Shown here: positions 1 to 6,697 of the stretch, one piece after another | Layout: each line of letters begins with the position of its first letter | Position numbering within the stretch: position 1 is the stretch's first letter | NCBI GenBank assembly: GCA_047619485.1 | Contig: JBLHKE010000302.1 | Location: 1-8,827 of the forward strand | Source of the DNA: JBLHKE01 sp047619485 | GTDB lineage: Bacteria > Verrucomicrobiota > Verrucomicrobiia > Verrucomicrobiales > DEV007 | Direction: 5' to 3' | DNA: 8,827 nucleotides | Position numbers and translations under genes: made by a program | The notes under the pieces: model-generated | What the model saw: only the letters and a program-made list of their open reading frames with translations | The model's database searches: none | Told to the model about the DNA's origin: nothing

Positions 1-194
1 ACCGAGATCTGCACGGCGACGCCCTCACGCTTACCGAAGTGCACCACCTCCCCCTCCGGAAGACGTAGATCAAGCCGACCACACTTCATCCCGCGAACCG
101 TCTTGAGAAAAGCCATGCGGTAGAGCGAACGCTTCGACATCTGCGTGTGCGTAGGACTGAGGGCTGCCTGGGAGAGATCAGATTCGGATTCCAT
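1..194 (-). CDS. Cyclopropane-fatty-acyl-phospholipid synthase-type SAM methyltransferase, N-terminal part
   Basis: The frame opens with ATG at 192-194 and runs off the left edge, so only 64 codons are visible. The N-terminus (MESESDLSQAALSPTHTQ) is hydrophilic. It is followed by a stretch of the type seen before the catalytic domain of CFA synthases: a helix ending in MKCGRLDLRLPEGE and then VVHFGK, which matches the family pattern 'G.L.l.lPdG....fG'. The SAM-binding and catalytic parts lie outside the window. Family members transfer a methyl or methylene group from SAM to unsaturated acyl chains in membrane phospholipids. The start lies 4 nt after the DUF1365 stop, and the flavoprotein / DUF1365 / CFA-type order is a recurring gene set, which is the strongest support for the call. 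No Shine-Dalgarno is seen upstream (A-rich leader). Family assignment is fairly sure; whether it forms cyclopropane, methyl-branched or other acyl chains cannot be told. Confidence 0.72.
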   Translation of the reverse strand, partial: MESESDLSQAALSPTHTQMSKRSLYRMAFLKTVRGMKCGRLDLRLPEGEVVHFGKREGVAVQIS

Positions 195-198
195 GTAG

Positions 199-1005
199 TT
201 ACTTTTTGTTTTCTGTTAGAGATGAATGTGGCCGCAGCAGATCTGTCTGTAGTTCTGGGCGATCAGCCTTGCGGTGGAAGGGCAGTTTTTTCAACCAGAG
301 CCGCAATGCCTGCCAGTGGATCTTGACGACGACCTGCAGGGTCAGGAGTGGGTACTTAAACACGCAGACGAACAGCCTGAAGTTCGTCAATTCGCGGCGC
401 TGGCCGCGGATCCAGCTCAGCAGGACGACCTCGCCATCCTCCCGATCGTCGATGTTGATCTCGATCCTCTCGCCCGGAACTTTTAGGCGGAAATCGAATT
501 CGGTGTCGAGCTCCGAGAACGGCGACACATAGAAGTTCTTCGCGACCGTAAGCCGAAAACGAGTATCTCCCTGTGGCGCCTCGATCAGGTAAGGCTTGAG
601 TTCTTTGAAGGTATTGCAAACCTCCACCAGCGCATGCAATGGCCGTCCATCAGCGGAAGAAAAAAAGTAAAAGCACACCGGGTTGAAGATGTAACCGGCG
701 ATCCTCGGCAGCGTCACTAGGCGGACTTTTGCACCGACGGGCAGTTCGATCCCCTGCTCGCCAAGATAGGCATCGAGGTTCTCACGCAGTGTCGGCTTCC
801 CCAGATCAAGATGATCGCTGTCGCGAAATTGGAAGAGGTTGAATCGGTTGTGCCCAAACAGCCAGAGCTTGCGACCGAGGCGCGGGAGTTCGTCCAGATC
901 GAGATCGAGGAAGAACAAGCGGTAGCGGAAGCTATGCGTCTTCGGCGAGAGGCGTTTATGCACCACCTCACACTCGTAGAGCGACGAGTTCAAACCTGCG
1001 GCCAC
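199..1005 (-). CDS. DUF1365 family protein
   Basis: Conserved DUF1365 protein of about 268 residues. Family hallmarks are visible in order: LYECEVVHKRLSPKTHSFRYRLF then a DLDELP segment near the N-terminus, YIFNPVCFYF, a VCNTF motif, KNFYVSPF, LTNFRLF, and the C-terminal signature KIHWQALRLWLK. The frame is open upstream to a GTG at 1030-1032, but the GTG at 1003-1005 is preferred: it has a strong AAAGGAGA ribosome site just upstream, and the protein then begins a few residues before the conserved block. With this start the gene overlaps the flavoprotein 3' end by 16 bp, suggesting translational coupling. No catalytic activity is established for the family as far as I know. Its constant company of COG2907 flavoproteins and CFA-type methyltransferases suggests a partner role in acyl-chain modification of membrane lipids; that role is inferred from context. 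Confidence 0.92.
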   Translation of the reverse strand: MAAGLNSSLYECEVVHKRLSPKTHSFRYRLFFLDLDLDELPRLGRKLWLFGHNRFNLFQFRDSDHLDLGKPTLRENLDAYLGEQGIELPVGAKVRLVTLPRIAGYIFNPVCFYFFSSADGRPLHALVEVCNTFKELKPYLIEAPQGDTRFRLTVAKNFYVSPFSELDTEFDFRLKVPGERIEINIDDREDGEVVLLSWIRGQRRELTNFRLFVCVFKYPLLTLQVVVKIHWQALRLWLKKLPFHRKADRPELQTDLLRPHSSLTENKK

Positions 1006-2246
1006 GGATCTCCTTTCAGAATGAGTTGGCACAGATCGAAGGCGGATTTGAACGCGTCTTCGTGGAAGCCGTAGCGGAAGTAGCTACCGCAGAAGTTGGT
1101 ACGGTCGTTCGCGTTTAATTCAGGCAATCGCGGCTGCATCTTCATCGCCTCAAGATCGAACAATGGATGGTCGTACTGCAAGTTGCGATGAATTTTGTCC
1201 TTCGCGATCTCTTCGCGGGTGTTGAGCGAGACAAAGTAATCCTGCTTCTCCGACACACCCTGCAAGCGATTCATCCAGTAGTGGATCGTCGCCTGCCCGG
1301 CGTGGTTGCTGCGGTAGTTCCAAGCGGCCCAGGCCAGGCGTTTCTTCGGCATGAACCCCTTGTCCGAGTGCAAATCGACGTCATTGGCTTGGTAGCTAAA
1401 TGGCGCGAGCAGCTCCGTTTCCAGATCGCTGGGATCTTTCAACATCCGCAGTGATTGGTCTGCGTGTGCCGCGAGAATCACCCGGTCGAAAGTCTGGGTG
1501 CCCGAGGGTGTCGTTACCTGCACGCCACTAGGCTTGCGCTCGACGCTGGTCACTGGGGAACGGGTGTGAATCCGATCAGCGAACGGAGCCGTCAGCTTTT
1601 TCACATATTCCCGCGAGCCCCCATCGACCGTCCGCCACTGGTGCTGCCCTTTCAGCCCGAAGAACCCATGGTTGAACCAGAAGCGCAGCAGCGTCATCGC
1701 CGGGAATTGCGCCATCTTCTCTGGTGGCGTCGACCACACCGCGGAGCTCATCGGCACTAGGTAGCGATCCATGAAGTCCTGCCCATAGCCACGCTCTTGG
1801 ACGTACTCTGCCAAAGTCATCTTTGCCCACTGGGGGTCGTCCAGCGCCGCGACCGCCTCGTTGTTGAAACGGTTGAGTTGCAGGAGAAATTTCCAGTGGC
1901 GCAGGTTGAGTAAGTTGCGCCTCTGCGCGAACAGAGTGCTGAGCCGATCCCCGTTCCACTCGAGTCCCGACTGCTGATGCTGGACGCTAAAGGACATCGA
2001 GGTCTTCTTCGTGACGACGCCGAGATCTTTGAACAAGCGTGTTAGCAGCGGATAGGTCACCTCATTGTAGACCATGAACCCGGTGTCGACCGGCACCTGA
2101 TTGCCGCCCTCGTCGACCGTGACGGTGTTTGAGTGCCCGCCAACATGCTCACCGGCTTCAAAAACGGTGAGGTCGAAATGCTTGTGCAGAAAATGCGCAC
2201 AGCCGAGGCCAGCGATTCCGCTGCCGATAATGGCGAGGCGATCCAT
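990..2246 (-). CDS. FAD-dependent amine-oxidase-like flavoprotein (COG2907 type)
   Basis: A 418-residue protein with an N-terminal Rossmann FAD site: LAIIGSGIAGLG gives G8-x-G10-x-x-G13, and the acidic end of the second strand is E30, followed by the GGHSNTV stretch typical of this group. VDTGFMVYNE (about residues 53-62) is another hallmark of COG2907 'predicted NAD/FAD-binding protein'. The C-terminal end ..NFCGSYFRYGFHEDA also fits, this being the FAD-contacting end of amine-oxidase folds. Length is usual for the group. The start is ATG at 2244-2246, 38 nt after the regulator's stop, with no Shine-Dalgarno. The gene heads the flavoprotein / DUF1365 / CFA-type set. Related proteins beside CFA-type methylases have been linked to further oxidation or desaturation of methylated fatty acids in alphaproteobacteria; the substrate here is inferred to be a membrane acyl chain, not an amine. 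Confidence 0.9.
   Translation of the reverse strand: MDRLAIIGSGIAGLGCAHFLHKHFDLTVFEAGEHVGGHSNTVTVDEGGNQVPVDTGFMVYNEVTYPLLTRLFKDLGVVTKKTSMSFSVQHQQSGLEWNGDRLSTLFAQRRNLLNLRHWKFLLQLNRFNNEAVAALDDPQWAKMTLAEYVQERGYGQDFMDRYLVPMSSAVWSTPPEKMAQFPAMTLLRFWFNHGFFGLKGQHQWRTVDGGSREYVKKLTAPFADRIHTRSPVTSVERKPSGVQVTTPSGTQTFDRVILAAHADQSLRMLKDPSDLETELLAPFSYQANDVDLHSDKGFMPKKRLAWAAWNYRSNHAGQATIHYWMNRLQGVSEKQDYFVSLNTREEIAKDKIHRNLQYDHPLFDLEAMKMQPRLPELNANDRTNFCGSYFRYGFHEDAFKSAFDLCQLILKGDPWPQV
1010..1017 (-). promoter_or_regulatory. Strong Shine-Dalgarno that decides the DUF1365 start
   Basis: On the minus strand this reads GAAAGGAG, placed 4 nt before the GTG at 1003-1005. It lies inside the last codons of the upstream flavoprotein gene. 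It is the only convincing Shine-Dalgarno found before any start in this window, and it favours this GTG over the in-frame GTG at 1030-1032, which has none. Confidence 0.7.
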
Positions 2247-2284
2247 TCGCGAGGAAATACGTTTGCGGTCCGCGACCAGATGCC

Positions 2285-2920
2285 CTAACCAAGCCGGAAG
2301 GTGATTCGAGTCAAACCAGACGCAGTCTCCAATTCCCTACTAATCGGCCGCCCGATGATCCTCTCAAGCATTTTCTCCTCCATGTGGTGCACCGTTGGAT
2401 ACACCGCCGCAATCGAACTCAGCGGATCGTGATACTCTACAATACTCCAGCAATCCACCGCCTCGAGGAGGCAGCTAGACAACCGCCCCTCGTGGTCGCG
2501 GATACGAGCAAGAGACCCCGCACGTTGCTCCGGCGTCTCGCCATTCACCTTTTCCTGGTAGACCCTGCCGATTTTTTGAAAATAGGCAAAAAGCAGCTTC
2601 TCAGCCGCATTGGCACCGTTGGTCTCCTTGATCGTATCGAGAATTTCCAGCGTCAGTTCGCTACCGATCTGGGGAAAAAGCTCATTCGCTTTGGGTGTTA
2701 AACGGTAGGCTTTTTCAGGGCGACCGATCTCTTTCGGGCGACGCCAAGTGTCTACATAACCACGCTTCTCCAAGACAACGCAGTGCTGCTTCACTCCCAT
2801 GTAACTCATTCCCAACGCCTTAGCCAACTCCGATACAGACATACCCACCGATCGCTTCAGCAGCATGATAATTTCGAACCACTGGGGCTTCGCGATGTCA
2901 CGTATGATTTTTAAAAACAT
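2285..2920 (-). CDS. Winged-helix transcriptional regulator, COG2345/SufR-like
   Basis: A 211-residue regulator. The N-terminal winged helix covers about residues 10-75, with the recognition region MSVSELAKALGMSYMGVKQH (27-46) and a wing carrying a GRPEKAYRLT segment, both typical of the ArsR-like COG2345/SufR group. The C-terminal half has the family ligand-domain shape ending in LERIIGRPISRE. In SufR-like proteins this part carries several cysteines binding an Fe-S cluster. Here C157 (VDCW) is kept, but where the family commonly has a later cysteine ('YPEVC') the sequence is YPTVHH (H178, H179). It may therefore bind a different cofactor or none. The start is ATG at 2918-2920. It is followed after 38 nt by the flavoprotein gene and lies divergent to kamA, so it probably controls the lipid operon and itself, perhaps through the palindrome at 2929-2941. 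Confidence 0.85.
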   Translation of the reverse strand: MFLKIIRDIAKPQWFEIIMLLKRSVGMSVSELAKALGMSYMGVKQHCVVLEKRGYVDTWRRPKEIGRPEKAYRLTPKANELFPQIGSELTLEILDTIKETNGANAAEKLLFAYFQKIGRVYQEKVNGETPEQRAGSLARIRDHEGRLSSCLLEAVDCWSIVEYHDPLSSIAAVYPTVHHMEEKMLERIIGRPISRELETASGLTRITFRLG

Positions 2921-2928
2921 AAGCTAGA

Positions 2929-2941
2929 ACACTAATAGTGT
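2929..2941. promoter_or_regulatory. Perfect palindrome, candidate operator of the regulator
   Basis: ACACTA-A-TAGTGT is a perfect inverted repeat with 6-bp arms and a 1-bp centre, 8 bp upstream of the regulator's ATG. A dimeric winged-helix protein would suit such a site, and binding here would block initiation or early elongation of the regulator operon. The site is seen directly; its use as an operator is inferred. Confidence 0.45.
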
Positions 2942-2959
2942 GCGAGTTACAGATAGTTA

Positions 2960-2988
2960 CTGGTAATCTCATTCCACACAACTGTCAA
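2960..2988 (-). promoter_or_regulatory. Candidate promoter of the regulator-lipid operon
   Basis: On the minus strand a perfect TTGACA (2983-2988) is followed by a 17-bp spacer and TACCAG (2960-2965), which is a poor -10 box. Transcription would begin near 2950 and read through the palindrome at 2929-2941 into the regulator. Support is the -35 box and the position only. Confidence 0.3.
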
Positions 2989-3009
2989 ACGACCGTGTTG
3001 GCTGTCGGA

Positions 3010-3037
3010 TTGACATCAATCGCTGCGGATTTAGGCT
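3010..3037 (+). promoter_or_regulatory. Candidate promoter of kamA
   Basis: TTGACA at 3010-3015, a 16-bp spacer and TAGGCT at 3032-3037 (weak -10) lie 32 bp before the preferred kamA ATG. A small perfect palindrome GGCTC-C-GAGCC (3034-3044) overlaps the -10 and could be a protein-binding site or a short hairpin in the leader. If this promoter is real, the longer kamA reading from the GTG at 2938 is untranslated. Confidence 0.3.
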
Positions 3038-3069
3038 CCGAGCCGCTCCCCGAACCGTATACCCAAAAA

Positions 3070-4245
<1,176 letters not shown>

Positions 4246-4327
4246 AAGCCGAGCGGAACTCTGCCTTGCCATCGGGTACGTAAAGCGGGCACTCTTGGCC
4301 ATAGACGTTAAGGGCGCAGCCATCTTG

Positions 4328-4347
4328 CATAGCCTTTGAAGGCTACG
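4328..4347. repeat. Short hairpin, possible bidirectional terminator
   Basis: TAGCCTT-TG-AAGGCTA (4330-4345) is a perfect 7-bp stem with a 2-nt loop, and the flanking GC and GC add two pairs across an A/C mismatch. It lies 82 bp past the kamA stop and 125 bp past the accA stop on the other strand. It lacks a T-run on either side, so a terminator role is uncertain. Confidence 0.35.
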
Positions 4348-4359
4348 CTACTAGCCGGT

Positions 4360-4398
4360 TTAAGAGCCTGTCGGACTTACCCGATCCAGCAAGCGATC
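4360..4398 (-). repeat. Solitary end of the MITE-like element found at 6372-6697
   Basis: Starts TTAAGAGCCTGTCGGACTTA and continues CCCGATCCAGCAAG. It matches the reverse complement of the right end of the 163-bp element (TTAAGAGCCCGTTGGACTTA, then CCCGATCCGGCAAG) with only a few differences, and then diverges. It includes the same TTAA edge. It is either a deletion remnant of a full copy or a related element with a different interior. Its orientation is opposite to the tandem pair. Confidence 0.7.
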
Positions 4399-4470
4399 CG
4401 GTTCAGCACGATGAATTTTTGAACCGCAGATTACGCAGAGTTTTTAAGAGGACTCCTGCAAGATTCCTGA

Positions 4471-5445
4471 CTACGCCCGCACATCGCCTTCGACAAATTC
4501 ACCGAACTTGCGGAATTTGTCATAGCGCTGATCAAGCATCTTGCGCTCGGGCAATCTCTGTAGTCGTTTGATCGATTTGACGACCGCCCCTTTGAACAAC
4601 TCGCCGGCCGCCTCGTGATTGCGGTGCGCCCCGCCGATCGGCTCACGCACGAGTTGATCAACGACCCCCATCCTTTTGAGATTGGCTGCCGTGATTTTCA
4701 ACGCCTCGGCCGCCTTCGGCCCCTCCTTGCGATCCTTCCAGAGAATAGCCGCGCAGCCCTCCGGACTGATCACCGAGTAATACGCGTTCTCCATCATCAT
4801 CACCTCGTCCGCTACCCCGATCCCCAAGGCACCACCTGAGCCGCCCTCGCCGATCACCACCGCCACGATCGGCGTGCGCAAAACCATCATCTCGCGCAGA
4901 TTGAAAGCGATCGCCTCAGCAATATTCCGCTCCTCAGCCCCGATCCCCGGGTAGGCACCTGGCGTGTCGATGATCGAGACCACCGGCAAATGGAACTTCT
5001 CGGCCAGCTTCATTAGGCGATAGGCCTTGCGATACCCCTCAGGGTTTGCGCTACCGAAATTCCTCAAAAGATTCTCTTTGGTGTTCCGCCCCTTCTGGTG
5101 ACCGATCACCACGCAGCGCTGGTCACCCAAATAGGCGAAGCCACCAGGCATCGCCGCGTCATCGCCGATGTGGCGATCGCCGTGCAGTTCGACGTAGCCA
5201 TCGAAACAGAGGTCGATGAAATCGAGCATGTATGGACGGTTGGGATGGCGCGCCATCTGCACCCGCTCCCAGGCAGTTAGACCGCTGTAGAGCACCTCAT
5301 GTTTTTTCTCCAGATCGGCGATTTTCTTCTTCCCCGTCACCGTTTTCAACGATTTGCCGTCCTCGCGTAGCGCCGCTAGCTTGCGCTCGATTTCGACCAT
5401 CGGTTTCTCGAATTCTAGGACTTGGATGTTCTGGCTCATTCTCAT
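4471..5445 (-). CDS. accA: Acetyl-CoA carboxylase carboxyltransferase subunit alpha
   Basis: AccA, with AccD, moves the carboxyl group from carboxybiotin on AccB to acetyl-CoA, giving malonyl-CoA, the committed step of fatty-acid synthesis in the cytoplasm. The protein has 324 residues (E. coli about 319). An N-terminal helical region (LEFEKPMVEIERKLAALR..) is followed by MARHPNRPYMLDFID, VVIGHQKGRNTKENLLRNFG, the DTPGAYPGIGAEER block (160-173), GEGGSGGALG (199-208) and SVISPEGCAAILWKD (224-238), all characteristic. It starts 1 nt after the stop of the LysM gene, so the two are surely co-transcribed and probably coupled. ATG at 5445 is taken; an in-frame ATG two codons later (5439) is as likely and gives the more usual MSQNIQVLEFEKP. 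Neither has a Shine-Dalgarno. accD is not in the window, as is common. Confidence 0.97.
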   Translation of the reverse strand: MRMSQNIQVLEFEKPMVEIERKLAALREDGKSLKTVTGKKKIADLEKKHEVLYSGLTAWERVQMARHPNRPYMLDFIDLCFDGYVELHGDRHIGDDAAMPGGFAYLGDQRCVVIGHQKGRNTKENLLRNFGSANPEGYRKAYRLMKLAEKFHLPVVSIIDTPGAYPGIGAEERNIAEAIAFNLREMMVLRTPIVAVVIGEGGSGGALGIGVADEVMMMENAYYSVISPEGCAAILWKDRKEGPKAAEALKITAANLKRMGVVDQLVREPIGGAHRNHEAAGELFKGAVVKSIKRLQRLPERKMLDQRYDKFRKFGEFVEGDVRA

Positions 5446-5446
5446 T

Positions 5447-6283
5447 CTACTTTCTTACCCGCACGGGCATGCCGTTGCGGAGGACGGTATATAGCTCCTC
5501 AATGTCGGCCACGTCCAGAAAGATTCCACGCAGATCGCTATCATCACGTGTCTCCGGGGTGAACGGCCCCAGCGTGATCCCCTTCCCGCAGTTCAGCCAT
5601 TTTTCACTGCCTACATAGTCGGCCTGATCGATCCTCACCGAACGATTTTTGGCAAACGCTGTTCTCGACTCGATTTTCGTGTCGGCAGGTCGGATGTTCC
5701 TCGACACCCGGATCGGGTATTGTTTGAAAAATTTCTCATCTCGAAGCAGCGTCAGTTTCTTGTCATCCAAACTAACATTTACTGAAAACTCGAGTTCGCC
5801 CACCAGTAGCGAAGCTCCTTTCTGCAGCGTCAGCCCCTGCAGGTCATTGACGAACATGATGTAGTCGACGGTCGTCTTCTGCTGCGAGGCGATGCGATTC
5901 AGGCTGTCGCCGCCCTTCACGACATAATCGATCTTCCCCGGCGTGCGAACGTTCGACAGCAACCGATCCATGTTGACCTCACCGAGGATGCGACGCGACT
6001 TCGAGTAGGCCGATGAATCCTCGTACGTCCGCACCAACTCGCTAAGTTGCGCGTGGGCGGCAGCCACTTCACCGCGCTGCATCTGATCCATCGCCTCCTG
6101 AAACTCCCTTGCCCCGACATCGATGCGTTTCGGCGGTAACTTCTCCAGATCAAGAATCTCCTGGCGTGCTTGGTACGAGGGTTCGAGGTAATTCGTCCAA
6201 GCATGGTACATCCCGACGACAGCAGCCGCGACGATCCCGAGAACGAGAAAGGCGGCGATCAGTTTGAGGTGGGCACGGAACAT
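5447..6283 (-). CDS. Membrane-anchored LysM protein with degenerate L,D-transpeptidase-like domain
   Basis: With ATG at 6281-6283 this has 278 residues. Residues about 4-27 (HLKLIAAFLVLGIVAAAVVG) form one membrane segment, leaving the rest outside the cytoplasmic membrane. A helical stretch (about 40-110; EFQEAMDQMQRGEVAAAHAQLSELV) resembles a TPR-like pair. A LysM motif runs from YVVKGGDSLNRIA to LQKGASLLV (about 120-161) and should bind peptidoglycan. The remainder (about 164-278) has the layout of a YkuD domain: paired beta strands, LGPFTPETRDDSDLRGIFLDVADIEELYTVLRNGMPVRV, which parallels the ending 'SHGCIRM..DVEELY..V..GTPV.V' of that family. The catalytic histidine and the HGC cysteine are absent, so it is probably a non-catalytic wall-binding protein. 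A TTG at 6316 would add 11 residues. It is 1 nt upstream of accA. Confidence 0.85.
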   Translation of the reverse strand: MFRAHLKLIAAFLVLGIVAAAVVGMYHAWTNYLEPSYQARQEILDLEKLPPKRIDVGAREFQEAMDQMQRGEVAAAHAQLSELVRTYEDSSAYSKSRRILGEVNMDRLLSNVRTPGKIDYVVKGGDSLNRIASQQKTTVDYIMFVNDLQGLTLQKGASLLVGELEFSVNVSLDDKKLTLLRDEKFFKQYPIRVSRNIRPADTKIESRTAFAKNRSVRIDQADYVGSEKWLNCGKGITLGPFTPETRDDSDLRGIFLDVADIEELYTVLRNGMPVRVRK

Positions 6284-6371
6284 CGATTCGCGAAAGAGTT
6301 TAACATCGCTAAGCAATCAGCAAGCGACACTCTAGCGGACTCTGGCCACCCCGCCAGCACCAATTGAGGAC
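6284..6371. other. Leader of the LysM-accA operon
   Basis: An 88-bp stretch between the LysM gene and the MITE array. It must hold or adjoin the operon promoter, but no convincing -35/-10 pair was found. The perfect tandem elements lie directly upstream, so the promoter may be inside them or altered by them. Confidence 0.3.
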
Positions 6372-6534
6372 TTAAGAGCCTGTCGGGCTTAGAGGATTCG
6401 AGCAAAACGTTTTAGAATTCCGATCCGGATCCGCATGCTGGAGAGGATTTAAATGGATTTAATGACGATTCAGCAGGCGGATCTGGGCGAATTCTAAAAT
6501 GATTCTTGCCGGATCGGGTAAGTCCAACGGGCTC
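6372..6534 (+). mobile_element. MITE-like element, tandem copy 1
   Basis: A 163-bp unit: TTAA plus a 159-bp core from GAGCCTGTCGGGCTTA to the right end, whose reverse complement is GAGCCCGTTGGACTTA. The ends are imperfect 16-bp terminal inverted repeats (13 of 16 match). The similarity continues inward: left TTTTAGAATTC and GATCCGC.TGCTG pair with the same words in the right arm, so nearly the whole unit can fold into one hairpin with arms of about 70 nt around an AT-rich loop (ATTTAAATGGATTTAAT). It has no coding capacity, so it would need a transposase supplied elsewhere; the family of that transposase is not identifiable here. It lies between the LysM gene and an unknown gene. Confidence 0.8.
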
Positions 6535-6697
6535 TTAAGAGCCTGTCGGGCTTAGAGGATTCGAGCAAAACGTTTTAGAATTCCGATCCGGATCCGCATG
6601 CTGGAGAGGATTTAAATGGATTTAATGACGATTCAGCAGGCGGATCTGGGCGAATTCTAAAATGATTCTTGCCGGATCGGGTAAGTCCAACGGGCTC
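6535..6697 (+). mobile_element. MITE-like element, tandem copy 2
   Basis: Identical to the unit at 6372-6534 over all 163 positions and directly abutting it, sharing a single TTAA at the junction; a third TTAA (6698-6701) closes the array. Perfect identity points to a recent duplication or to gene conversion. The closing TTAA also supplies the stop codon of the minus-strand gene beyond it. Confidence 0.85.

Larger units (their letters stand above)
4246..4470. other. Convergent intergenic region between kamA and accA
   Basis: About 225 bp without a gene. It holds a small hairpin (4328-4347), a solitary MITE-like end (4360-4398), a second short inverted pair GGTTCA (4400-4405) / TGAACC (4420-4425), and a short quasi-periodic stretch (4421-4445, GAACCGCAGATTACGCAGAG then a T-run). 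That last stretch resembles the 'GCAGATTACGCAGAT' low-complexity repeats common in intergenic DNA of several environmental phyla. It looks like a graveyard of small repeats. No textbook terminator with a T-run directly after the stem was found for either gene. Confidence 0.5.

Noticed and set aside
2938..3069. N-terminal extension of kamA from the GTG at 2938
   Set aside because: The extra 44 residues do not look like the family, start inside the palindrome, and have no ribosome site; the ATG at 3070 fits the usual length.
4328..4347. Classical rho-independent terminator
   Set aside because: The stem is short and neither strand has a T-run after it; kept only as a hairpin.
6372..6697. CRISPR array
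   Set aside because: Only two 163-bp units, directly abutting, with no spacers and no cas genes; the structure is that of inverted-repeat mobile elements.
6372..6697. Transposase gene inside the tandem elements
   Set aside because: No open frame of useful length lies within a 163-bp unit; the elements are non-autonomous.
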